A DNA stretch of 13,003 nt from an uncultured Burkholderiaceae bacterium (GTDB lineage: Bacteria > Pseudomonadota > Gammaproteobacteria > Burkholderiales > Burkholderiaceae_C): positions 1 to 13,003 of the forward strand of contig CALIDR010000284.1 of assembly GCA_938022295.1 (NCBI GenBank), written 5' to 3'. The notes under the pieces were generated by a model. It saw only the letters and a list, made by a program, of their open reading frames with translations, ran no database searches and had not been told where the DNA came from. Shown here in pieces: positions 6,536-13,003 of this stretch; within the stretch, counting starts at the first letter, position 1; each line of letters opens with the position of its first letter. A program made the translations under genes and the position numbers.

Positions 6536-6688
6536 TGGGTCGGCCGCGCGCGGCGACGACACCTGCGGCCCGGTGCCGGCCCGATCGGACCGGGTCAGGC
6601 GCATGCGGTGCGATGCCTTCTGCGGCCGTGCGGGTCGGGACATCGAAGAGCCGCGTTTCGGGCATTGGGACGGCCCGCGTGCGGATGA
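6536..6688. other. Convergent intergenic region between mer genes and P-type ATPase
   Basis: The 153 bases contain no convincing gene. An inverted repeat CCCGGT (6569-6574) and ACCGGG (6589-6594), with a palindrome CCGATCGG in its loop, could form a hairpin that serves both converging transcripts. There is no T-run, so any terminator function would have to be Rho-assisted or structural. No merA, merC, merD or merE sequence is present. Confidence 0.35.
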
Positions 6689-9040
6689 TCACGCGTTCAC
6701 AGCCCCGTGCGACAGCCGCTTCGCGGTGTCGAGCACCAGCAGCAAGACCAGCGCCGCCACGAGCAGCGCCGCCGTGGCGGATAGGGGGATCGGTGCCATC
6801 AGCCAGCCGAGGGTTGCGAAAAGCCCGGCCGTGACGATGCCGACAGCGGTGGCCGTCACCAGCGATCGGCCCGGCCAAGGCCTTTGCCAGCACCAGCCGC
6901 GGTGGCGCACCGCGTAGAGGACGGACTGGCCGGCCGCGAAGGTCAGCCATACGAAGCTCGCGGTGTGCGCCTGGCGCTCGTCGAGCTGCCAGGCGGTGAC
7001 CACGGCGTGGTGCACGCCCAGGCTCGACACGAGCAGCACGAGCCCGAGCACCACGCCGGTCACCGCCAGCGGCCGCATGCGCCAGGGGTCGGGGCGGGGG
7101 GAGGGCGTCACGCGGTCGCCCGATAGCGCGAAGGTGGACAGGTCGCCGGCCAGCATGAACAGCACCATCAGCAGTGGATCGATCACGAAGCCGCCGAAGA
7201 CCACGACGCCCAGCGCCAGGAAACCGGGCACGCCGGTCTTGCGCGAGATCATCGCCAGCATCCACGACTGCATGCGCTGACGCATCGTGCGGCTGACGCG
7301 AATGGCCGTCTGGATGTCGGCCAGGCCCGGGCGCGTCAACAGCATGCCGGCCGACGCACGCGCCACGTCGGTCGCGCCGGCCACCGCGATGCCGACATCG
7401 GCCTGCGCCAGCGCCGGTGCGTCGTTGACGCCGTCGCCGGTCATGCCGACGACCGCGCCGGCGCGCTGCCAGGCCTGCACCAGGCGCAGCTTGTCCTCGG
7501 GCAGCACGCGCGCGTAGACGCCGAAGCGCGCCAGCTGTTGCGGTGGCGCATCCGCAGCTACTGCCCCGGCCGTCGCCACCTCGCCCTCCAGGCCCAGGCG
7601 GCGTGCGACCGCCCGCGCCGTCGCTTCGCCGTCGCCGGTGACGAGCACCACGCGCACGCCCTGCTGGCGCAGCGCCTGCACCAGCGCCGCGCTGTCCGAG
7701 CGCAGCGGGTCCGCAAAGGCGATCAGGCCGTCGAGCCTGGCCGCGCCGTCGCGCACCGAACCGACGGCGAGCACGCGCTCGCCGTCGGCGGCCAGCGCCT
7801 CGACCAAACGCGCGGTTGCCTCGGCATCGGCGCCGACGAGGCGTGCCACGGACAGCGGTTCGCCCTTGAGCACACGCAGACGGCCGTTCGCGTCGCGCAC
7901 CTCGGCCATCGCATGCTTGGTCTCGGGGTCGAACGCCGTGTATGCCAGGCGTTCAGCCTGCAGTGGCACGCCGCGCTCGCGTGCCGAGGCCAGCAATGCG
8001 AGGTCGATCGGATCCTGGGTGGCTTCGTCCGAGGCCCAGACGGCACGCTGCAGCAGGGTGGCCTCGTCGGTGCCGGGCGCCGGCTGCAGTGCTGTCACCA
8101 CGAGCCGGTTCTCGGTCACGGTCCCAGTCTTGTCCAGGCACAGCACGCCCATCGCCGCGGCCGCGTCCAGCGCCGCCAGCCGTGTGACGAGCACGCCCTG
8201 TTCGGCCAGGCGCGCGGCCCCGAGCGTGGCCGACAGCGTCGACATTGCCGGCAACGCCACCGGTACGGAGGCCACCAGCAGCATGAGCACGAAGGGCAGC
8301 ATGCCGACGCCCAGGTGCCCGTGCACCGTCGCGGCGGCCAGCACCACGCCGATGAGCAGGACGTCGAAGCCGAGCAGCATGCGCGCGGTCTGCACCGCCA
8401 GCGTCTGCAGCCGCCCGGGTGCCTGGGTCTGCGCGAGCAGCGACGCCAGGCGGCCGTTGCGGGTGCGTGCCCCGGTGGCGGTGACCTCCGCCACCGCCTC
8501 GCCGTGCCGCACGACGGCTGCGGCCGGCAACTCGGCACCGGCCGCCTCGTCCACCGGCAGCGATTCGCCGGTCAGCGAAGACAGGTCGACCGAGAGCGCG
8601 CCTCGCACCAGTCGCACGTCGGCCGGCACGATGTCGCCCGCGCGCAGCGCCACCGCATCGCCGGCCACCAGGTCGCGCGCGGGCATGCGCTGCCAGTAGC
8701 CGTCACGGCGCACGCGTGCCTCGACGACGACGCGACTGCGCAGCAACTGGGCCGCGCGATGCGCGCGCTGCTCCTGCAACGTGCCCATGACGGCCTGGAA
8801 CAGCAGCAGCACGGCGATCACCGCCGCTTCGAGCCAACGCTGCAACCAGAGGTCGATCAGGATCGCACCCTCGAGCATCCAGGGTACGACGCCCCAGAAG
8901 CGGCGCGCCAACGCCACCCACAGGCGGTGGGCGGGTTCGGGCAGCGCGTTCGGCCCGTCGGCACGCAGCCGGGCGGCCGCCTCGTCGCTGCTCAGCCCGA
9001 TGGCAGGCGGTAACCCTTTTGCCATCGCATCGATGGCCAA
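6689..9040 (-). CDS. P3A-type P-type ATPase (plasma-membrane proton-pump family)
   Basis: This 783-residue inner-membrane cation pump belongs to the group of plant/fungal/archaeal H+-ATPases and is near their core length (about 800). An N-terminal SDEAAARLRADGPNALPE is followed by membrane pairs and the actuator motif LTGES (156-160). SVPVALP (258-264) is the helix-4 ion-path motif, and DKTGT holds the phosphorylated D303. FDPETKH (370-376), KGEP (392-395), TGDGVNDAPAL (534-544) and SGDRVTPSP close the P domain and helix 6. D633 in MLAGDLSTF aligns with the proton-carrying Asp of AHA2-type pumps, supporting H+ as cargo; this is inferred. There is no heavy-metal-binding CPC or N-terminal CxxC. 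TTG at 9040 is chosen because GAGGAG lies 6 bases before it; ATG 9025 is the alternative. It follows the peroxidase gene by 13 bases. Confidence 0.9.
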   Translation of the reverse strand: MAIDAMAKGLPPAIGLSSDEAAARLRADGPNALPEPAHRLWVALARRFWGVVPWMLEGAILIDLWLQRWLEAAVIAVLLLFQAVMGTLQEQRAHRAAQLLRSRVVVEARVRRDGYWQRMPARDLVAGDAVALRAGDIVPADVRLVRGALSVDLSSLTGESLPVDEAAGAELPAAAVVRHGEAVAEVTATGARTRNGRLASLLAQTQAPGRLQTLAVQTARMLLGFDVLLIGVVLAAATVHGHLGVGMLPFVLMLLVASVPVALPAMSTLSATLGAARLAEQGVLVTRLAALDAAAAMGVLCLDKTGTVTENRLVVTALQPAPGTDEATLLQRAVWASDEATQDPIDLALLASARERGVPLQAERLAYTAFDPETKHAMAEVRDANGRLRVLKGEPLSVARLVGADAEATARLVEALAADGERVLAVGSVRDGAARLDGLIAFADPLRSDSAALVQALRQQGVRVVLVTGDGEATARAVARRLGLEGEVATAGAVAADAPPQQLARFGVYARVLPEDKLRLVQAWQRAGAVVGMTGDGVNDAPALAQADVGIAVAGATDVARASAGMLLTRPGLADIQTAIRVSRTMRQRMQSWMLAMISRKTGVPGFLALGVVVFGGFVIDPLLMVLFMLAGDLSTFALSGDRVTPSPRPDPWRMRPLAVTGVVLGLVLLVSSLGVHHAVVTAWQLDERQAHTASFVWLTFAAGQSVLYAVRHRGWCWQRPWPGRSLVTATAVGIVTAGLFATLGWLMAPIPLSATAALLVAALVLLLVLDTAKRLSHGAVNA

Positions 9041-9053
9041 GCGAGGCTCCTCG

Positions 9054-10106
9054 TCACGGCAGCTTCGGCGGCGTCTGGTCCGGCGGCTGGCCGTCGAGCG
9101 CGCGCAGGAAGGCCGTGATCGAGGCCACCGTGCGGTCGCTCAGGTCGAGGTTGCTGCCGCCCTTGGCGCACAGGCGCACCGCCTCCTCGAGCGTGGGCAC
9201 CTGGCCGTTGTGGAAGTACGGCGCCGTCTGCGCCACGTTGCGCAGCGTCGGCACGCGCCAGACGTGGCGGTCGGCCTCGTTCTTGGTCACGGTGTAGCGG
9301 CCCGGGTCGTCCATCAGCTTGTACTTCGCGACCAGCGCGTTGTCGGGAAAGCGCGGGAAGACCTGGTAGAAGCCGGCGCCGCGCGCCAGCGGCGGCGGCC
9401 CGTTGAAATCGGGCCCCATGTGGCAGGTGGTGCAGGCCGACTGGCGGAAGGCGGCGAAGCCGTCGAACTCGGCCTGCGTCAGCGCGCCCTTGTCGGCGAA
9501 GCGGAAGCTGTCGAAGCGTGAACCCGTCGTCACCAGCGTGCGCTCGTAGGTGGCGATGGCCTTGGCGATGGTGTCGATGGTGACGCCCTCCTTGCCGAAC
9601 ACCTTCTCGAACTGCACCACGTAGCCGGGTATGGCCTTCACCTTGGCGACGACGGCGTCGAAGTTGGGGTTGCCCATCTCCACCGGGTTCACCAGCGGCC
9701 CCTTGGCCTGCTCCTCGAGACTGGGCGCACGGCCGTCCCAGAACTGCGCCTGGTGGAAGGCGGCGTTCCACACCGTCGGCGCGTTGCGCGTGCCCTGCGC
9801 GCCGCCAACGCCAGTGGACACCGGCCGCCCGTCGGCGCCGCCGGCCGCCGCGCTGTGGCAGGAGTTGCAGCTCACGCTGCCGTCGCGCGACAGGCGGCCG
9901 TCGAAATAAAGCTGCCGGCCCAGGGCGACCTTCTCCGGCGTGATCGGGTTGTCCGGGGGCGCTTGCACGGTGCCCTGCATCATGCCGCCCATGCCGCCCA
10001 TGCCCGGGCCCATGCCGCGCATGCCGCCGCCCTGGGCCATCAGCATGCCCGCGCTGGTGGTCAGGCCCACGGCCAGTCCCCCGATGATCCAAGCTCCGAG
10101 CTTCAT
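9054..10106 (-). CDS. Di-heme cytochrome c peroxidase (CcpA/MauG family)
   Basis: This 350-residue periplasmic enzyme is expected to reduce H2O2 to water with electrons from cytochrome c. A signal peptide or anchor covers residues 1 to about 24. Two heme c sites are present: C80-NS-C83-H84 and C225-TT-C228-H229. Family landmarks include LGRQLYFDGRLSRDGSVSCNSCH, TRNAPTVWNAAFHQAQFWDGRAPSLEEQA, AIATYERTL and WRVPTLRNVAQTAPYFHNG. An odd feature is the segment at 25-45, made almost only of Gly and Met (GGGMRGMGPGMGGMGGMMQG), between signal and catalytic core. The start has a GGGAGA ribosome binding site. It is the first gene of a probable two-gene unit with the P-type ATPase and lies divergent from the carboxymuconolactone-decarboxylase-like gene. 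Confidence 0.94.
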   Translation of the reverse strand: MKLGAWIIGGLAVGLTTSAGMLMAQGGGMRGMGPGMGGMGGMMQGTVQAPPDNPITPEKVALGRQLYFDGRLSRDGSVSCNSCHSAAAGGADGRPVSTGVGGAQGTRNAPTVWNAAFHQAQFWDGRAPSLEEQAKGPLVNPVEMGNPNFDAVVAKVKAIPGYVVQFEKVFGKEGVTIDTIAKAIATYERTLVTTGSRFDSFRFADKGALTQAEFDGFAAFRQSACTTCHMGPDFNGPPPLARGAGFYQVFPRFPDNALVAKYKLMDDPGRYTVTKNEADRHVWRVPTLRNVAQTAPYFHNGQVPTLEEAVRLCAKGGSNLDLSDRTVASITAFLRALDGQPPDQTPPKLP

Positions 10107-10399
10107 CGCATCTGTCTCCCGTCACGGGTCAACCCCGCCCGTCGCGCCGACGGACGGACGACCTTATCAGCATGAACGCGCCAGACCGACGAGCGAAGCT
10201 GACGCAAATGAACCATGGACGAGCCATGGATCGCAGCGGTCGGGCACCCGCCTGGCGTTTTGTCGCGACCATGATCCTGGTCAAGCTTCGCGCGGCAGCG
10301 GTGCGCATCCTTCCGCGGCGACCGACGTCTCCCTGGTGCAGTCGATCGCTCGACCCGTGGGGGCCGGGCATTCCAGTCACCGCCGAAGGACATCAGACC
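10107..10399. promoter_or_regulatory. Divergent regulatory spacer between peroxidase and CMD-like genes
   Basis: This 293-base spacer holds no convincing gene. On the - strand an extended -10 (TGCTGATAA, + strand 10164-10172) lies about 58 bases before the peroxidase start, with no good -35. The shared 16-base motif (10200-10215) lies just upstream of it, the usual place for an activator. Next to that are two CCATGG palindromes five bases apart (10213-10229), and GACCA/TGGTC arms at 10267-10282. An open frame through part of the region lacks family-like sequence and is not called. Confidence 0.45.
10200..10215 (-). promoter_or_regulatory. Shared 16-base motif, copy 2 (upstream of peroxidase)
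   Basis: TGACGCAAATGAACCA on the + strand matches copy 1 at 5104-5119 in 15 of 16 bases. It is 94 bases before the peroxidase start and about 43-58 bases upstream of the transcription start predicted from the extended -10 at 10164-10172. That geometry fits an activator binding site. The factor is unknown. Confidence 0.42.
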
Positions 10400-10762
10400 A
10401 TGAATCCGCAAGACATCCTCGACATGATGCGCAAGAACATGGGCCGCGTGCCGCCGGCGATCGAGAAATCGGTCGCCGTCGACCCCGGCCTGATCCAGGA
10501 GCACGTGCGCTCGAAGGGCTTCGCAATGCCACCCGAGGGCGGCGCGCTCGACGAGGACACGCGCACGTTGATCTACCTGGCAGCGGCGCTGGCGGGCACC
10601 AGCCCGGCCTGCGTACGCGCGATGGCCGACAAGATCGCGCAGCAGGGCATCGCGCGCGAGAAGGTGATCGAGACCGTGCACATCGTGCGCCTGGCGCTGG
10701 CCACCAAAGTGATCGGCGACGCCGAACCGGTGTTCGACGCGCTGGCCGGCGGGCCGCGCTGA
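10400..10762 (+). CDS. Carboxymuconolactone decarboxylase-like (AhpD-fold) small protein
   Basis: This 120-residue all-helical cytosolic protein resembles the carboxymuconolactone decarboxylase / AhpD superfamily. The core is DEDTRTLIYLAAALAGTSPACVRAMADKI, then a turn (GIAREKVIE) and a second helix pair, ETVHIVRLALATKVIGDAEPVFDAL. Only one cysteine (C71, in SPACVRAM) occupies the place where peroxidase members have CxxC plus His. The catalytic redox pair of AhpD is therefore missing, and an AhpD-like disulfide reductase role is unlikely without another thiol partner. The start at 10400 is supported by AAGGA 9 bases upstream; longer in-frame upstream sequence is not family-like. It diverges from the cytochrome c peroxidase and is followed closely by a membrane-anchored protein. 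The substrate is unknown. Confidence 0.78.
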   Translation: MNPQDILDMMRKNMGRVPPAIEKSVAVDPGLIQEHVRSKGFAMPPEGGALDEDTRTLIYLAAALAGTSPACVRAMADKIAQQGIAREKVIETVHIVRLALATKVIGDAEPVFDALAGGPR

Positions 10763-10766
10763 ACCG

Positions 10767-12215
10767 GTGCGCGCCGGCCCGCCCCGCCCTGCGGCGGGCG
10801 CTGCGGCGGGCGGTGCGGCGGGCGGTGCGGCCGGCACGATGGCCCAGAGGATGGCCCAGAATCCTGCGATGAGCGTTGCCGAATCCGTCGCCGGTGGCGG
10901 TCCGCGAGCGGGCCACCGCGGCGCCGCGCCGATCGTGCCGAGCGTCGTGCTGCTTCTCAGCGTCGCGCCTGCGGCGCAGGTGCGGCGCGATGCGGGTAGC
11001 CGCGCACGCGCAGCGATCCCGACCGCGCCGGCAGCCGCGCCGGTTCCGGCTGGGCTCCTGCCGCTGGACGCCCAGGCCGTGGCCGCCTACCGCGAGCACA
11101 TCGAGCAGCGCCAGCGCCGCCTACTCGGCGACGCCTACGTGCAGGCCCGGCGCCTGCGCCGAGAGCCGGTCGGCCGCATGGCGCTGGACGATGGGCCGTC
11201 CGGCCCGTCCGATGCACTCGCGCCACGGTATGCCGACATCTGGCACCTGCAGCACAAGTCGGGCGCGTCGCTGTGGGAGGTTTGGCTTCGGGCGCCAGCG
11301 CAGCCGCTGGACGCGGCGCGCTGGACCGGGTGGCTCGACCTGTCGGACGAGCGCAGCCTGGCTGCGCGCATCTGGGCGCGCCTCGCGCCGGCCGGCGCGC
11401 CGCCGGAGATGGACCTGCCGTTGATCGTTCTGCGCGTGCCGGGCGGCGGCCATCTGGACGACCTGCTGGCCGAGCATGCCCAGGCATTGGTCAAGCTGCT
11501 GCACCGCGACCCGATGGCCACGCCGTTCAAGGCGAGCTTCGTCGCCGAGGAACTGGCCGGCGACTTCTGCCGCCGCGAGGACGGGCTGTCGCTGTTGTCG
11601 CGAAATGCCGCCATCGACCTGCACCTGGAACCTCCGGGCGAGGCTTGCGCCGACGCGGCCGCGGATGCGGAGGCATCGGGCGATGCGCCGATGCCGCGCA
11701 ACACGCTGCCGCTGCTGGTCACCCTGGAACTGCTGTGCCTGGAGCGCGGTGTGCTGCGCGGCCTGCTGGACCGCTCGCAGGCCGGGCGCGTGGGCACGAT
11801 CGACGAACTGGTGGCGCTGCGACGCGACATGATCGACGGCCTAGAGGAGTACTACGGCACGCTGGCGCGCACCCACGGCTACACGGCCGAGGCCACCGCA
11901 CGCGGCGAAGCGCTGTTCGGCATCGACGCCCTGTTCGACTCGGTGGTCGACCGGATGGAGGCGCTGACCTTCGAGATCACCACGCGCAACCAGCAGACGG
12001 TCAACCGCATCGGCTTCTGGCTGACGATCCTGTTCGGCGCCATCGAGACCGGCTTCGTCGCCTCCGGCATCGCGACCTGGTACTACGCCGACGACTTGCC
12101 GGCCGTGCTGTCATGGACGATCGGGGTGACGCTGCTCACCGCCTCGGCGATCGCGGTGCTGCTGGTCCGCGTCGCCAAGGCTGACGCGCCCGTATCGCGC
12201 CCGGCCACTTTTTGA
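10767..12215 (+). CDS. Uncharacterised protein with C-terminal pair of membrane helices
   Basis: I do not recognise this protein (up to 482 residues). The N-terminal part (to about residue 85) is low-complexity, rich in Ala, Gly, Pro and Arg. From about residue 96 the sequence is globular (LDAQAVAAYREHIEQRQRRLLGD and onward), with many Asp/Glu/Arg/Leu and a probable helical segment about 355-412 (DELVALRRDMIDGLEEYYGT; DSVVDRMEALTFEITTRNQQ). It ends in two membrane helices, about 415-438 and 447-471, joined by WYYADDLPA, with a short tail. A large cytosolic domain, long helix and two terminal helices recall CorA-type channels, but the GMN loop signature is absent. The start is uncertain: GTG 10767 is the outer limit, ATG 10839, 10851 and 10869 or GTG 10980 are possible, and none has a good ribosome binding site. 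The gap to the CMD-like gene is 4 bases from the outer start. Confidence 0.65.
   Translation: MRAGPPRPAAGAAAGGAAGGAAGTMAQRMAQNPAMSVAESVAGGGPRAGHRGAAPIVPSVVLLLSVAPAAQVRRDAGSRARAAIPTAPAAAPVPAGLLPLDAQAVAAYREHIEQRQRRLLGDAYVQARRLRREPVGRMALDDGPSGPSDALAPRYADIWHLQHKSGASLWEVWLRAPAQPLDAARWTGWLDLSDERSLAARIWARLAPAGAPPEMDLPLIVLRVPGGGHLDDLLAEHAQALVKLLHRDPMATPFKASFVAEELAGDFCRREDGLSLLSRNAAIDLHLEPPGEACADAAADAEASGDAPMPRNTLPLLVTLELLCLERGVLRGLLDRSQAGRVGTIDELVALRRDMIDGLEEYYGTLARTHGYTAEATARGEALFGIDALFDSVVDRMEALTFEITTRNQQTVNRIGFWLTILFGAIETGFVASGIATWYYADDLPAVLSWTIGVTLLTASAIAVLLVRVAKADAPVSRPATF
10790..10837 (+). repeat. 12-base tandem repeat
   Basis: Four successive 12-base units occur: TGCGGCGGGCGC, TGCGGCGGGCGG twice, then a diverged TGCGGCCGGCAC. 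A further partial duplication of ATGGCCCAGA follows with the same 12-base step (10839 and 10851). If translated it gives Ala/Gly repeats at the start of the next gene. The G-runs could form structured DNA or RNA. Confidence 0.8.
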
Positions 12216-12225
12216 GCTGCATCAA
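12212..12225 (+). promoter_or_regulatory. FNR/ANR-type box for the ferredoxin-reductase gene
   Basis: TTGAG-CTGC-ATCAA differs from the consensus TTGAT-N4-ATCAA at one base. It overlaps the stop codon of the preceding gene. A candidate -10 TTTGAT lies at 12248-12253, predicting a start near 12260. The box centre (12218.5) is then at -41.5, the standard position for FNR-type activation. The binding protein is not in this window. Confidence 0.6.
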
Positions 12226-12277
12226 GGCAGCGACCGCGGTTCGGCGCTTTGATCCACGGGTTGATGCCGAGGTCACC

Positions 12278-13003
12278 ATGCCCAACCCGCAGTTCACGAA
12301 ACCCTGGCGCGGCATCCCGCGCGAGCAGATCCACTGGAACCCGACCGTCCACGACGAGGCCTGCATCGGCTGCGGCACCTGCGTGACCGGCTGCAACCGG
12401 CTCGTCTACCGCTTCGACTACGAGCGCAAGAAGCCGGTCGTCGTCGACCCGCTCAATTGCATGGTCGGCTGCACCACCTGCGCGAACACCTGCCCGGCGC
12501 ACGCGATCGAGTTCCCGCCGATCGAGAGCATCCTCGCGCTCGAGCAGCGCGCCGACGTGCACCACGCCACCGAGGACGACCTGATCGCGCGGCGCGATGT
12601 CCTCGCGTGGCCCGGCCACGTGCCGCATCCCGACCGGCTGCTCACGCTGCGCGTCGAGGCGCTGGAGGACGTCGCGCCCGACGTGCGGCGCGTCGTGCTC
12701 GCGCCGGCACGCGAGGGCGACTGCTTCTGCGAATTCGTGCCCGGGCAGTATCTGGAGCTGTTCCCGCCCGCAGCCGACCGCGTCTCGCGCGCGTACTCGG
12801 TGGCCAACCTGGCCGCCGGCGACGGCCGCGTCGAGCTGCACGTGCGGCGCGTCGAGGGCGGGCGCTTCACGGCCTGGGTGTTCGGCGACATGAAGGTCGG
12901 CGACACGTTGCAGGCACGCGGGCCGCTGGGCGCGTTCACGATGCGCTCGGCGCCTGGCGTGCCGCTGCTGTTCGTCGCCGGCGGCGTGGGCTTCGCGCCG
13001 GTG
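12278..13003 (+). CDS. Two-[4Fe-4S] ferredoxin fused to FAD/NAD(P) reductase (3' end outside window)
   Basis: The frame is open from ATG 12278 to the window end (242 codons, no stop). The N-terminal part is a bacterial-type dicluster ferredoxin: C29, C32, C35 and C39 (CIGCGTCVTGC), then C61, C65, C68 and C72 (CMVGCTTCANTCP). The first cluster lacks the usual Pro after its last Cys, and the second has a three-residue first gap. After a linker of about 35 residues comes a ferredoxin-NADP reductase fold: FVPGQYLEL, the FAD motif RAYSVAN, a GPLGAF turn and the NAD(P) motif start GGVGFAPV at the edge. It likely moves electrons between NAD(P)H and an oxygenase, reductase or quinone partner; the partner is unknown. 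A GAGG ribosome binding site precedes the ATG. Low-oxygen control is inferred from the FNR-type box upstream. Confidence 0.88.
   Translation, partial: MPNPQFTKPWRGIPREQIHWNPTVHDEACIGCGTCVTGCNRLVYRFDYERKKPVVVDPLNCMVGCTTCANTCPAHAIEFPPIESILALEQRADVHHATEDDLIARRDVLAWPGHVPHPDRLLTLRVEALEDVAPDVRRVVLAPAREGDCFCEFVPGQYLELFPPAADRVSRAYSVANLAAGDGRVELHVRRVEGGRFTAWVFGDMKVGDTLQARGPLGAFTMRSAPGVPLLFVAGGVGFAPV

Noticed and set aside
6569..6594. Intrinsic terminator between mer genes and the ATPase
   Set aside because: The hairpin has six-base arms with a 14-base loop and no T-run on either strand; kept only as a note in the intergenic entry.
7538..9013. + strand open frame (491 codons) across the ATPase gene
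   Set aside because: The - strand carries all P-type ATPase motifs in order; the + frame is His/Gln/Arg-rich shadow.
10172..10399. N-terminal extension of the CMD-like protein
   Set aside because: The sequence upstream of 10400 is not family-like and covers regulatory motifs; a good ribosome binding site precedes ATG 10400.
12248..12265. Second FNR box (TTTGATCCACGGGTTGAT)
   Set aside because: The two TTGAT elements are in the same orientation, not inverted, so they do not form an FNR dyad.

Overview
The window is very GC-rich with strong G/C preference at third codon positions. Gene types (ars, mer, ACR3, CDF, di-heme peroxidase, FNR-like control) suggest a metal-tolerant, facultatively anaerobic or microaerobic proteobacterium, most likely a betaproteobacterium. 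That assignment is inference from style and gene content only. No rRNA, tRNA, CRISPR array, insertion sequence or transposase was seen.

Region 1 (1-3445, + strand) is a metal and arsenic resistance block. A 5'-truncated ArsR repressor overlaps an ArsI/CadI-type dioxygenase, followed by an ArsC arsenate reductase and an ACR3 arsenite exporter, all tightly spaced. A cation-diffusion-facilitator (CDF) Zn/Cd/Co exporter follows, but a single in-frame TAA at codon 59 breaks it. Region 2 (3474-5031) holds an orphan LuxR-type regulator facing a small secreted protein of unknown function on the other strand.

Region 3 (5181-6535) is a compact mercury locus. merR diverges from merT-merP-(GDCCVxC small protein) around a textbook MerR operator. 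The regulator keeps all three Hg(II)-binding cysteines. No merA (mercuric reductase) is present, so uptake genes stand without the detoxifying enzyme inside this window. The merR-merT gap is so short that the predicted transcription start lies at the merT start codon.

Region 4 (6689-10762) holds a di-heme cytochrome c peroxidase and a P3A-type (proton-pump family) P-type ATPase on the - strand, 13 bases apart and probably co-transcribed. Divergent from them is a small carboxymuconolactone-decarboxylase-like (AhpD-fold) protein. The 293-base divergent spacer (10107-10399) carries a 16-base motif also found, 15 of 16 bases, upstream of the small secreted protein. This hints that an unlinked-looking set of genes shares one regulator.

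Region 5 (10767-13003) holds a protein of unknown function with two C-terminal membrane helices, then the start of a fused two-[4Fe-4S] ferredoxin / FAD-NAD(P) reductase that runs off the window. A near-consensus FNR-type box sits at about -41.5 from that gene's predicted transcription start, suggesting activation under low oxygen. Regions 4-5 read as a low-oxygen or redox-stress set beside a metal-resistance set.
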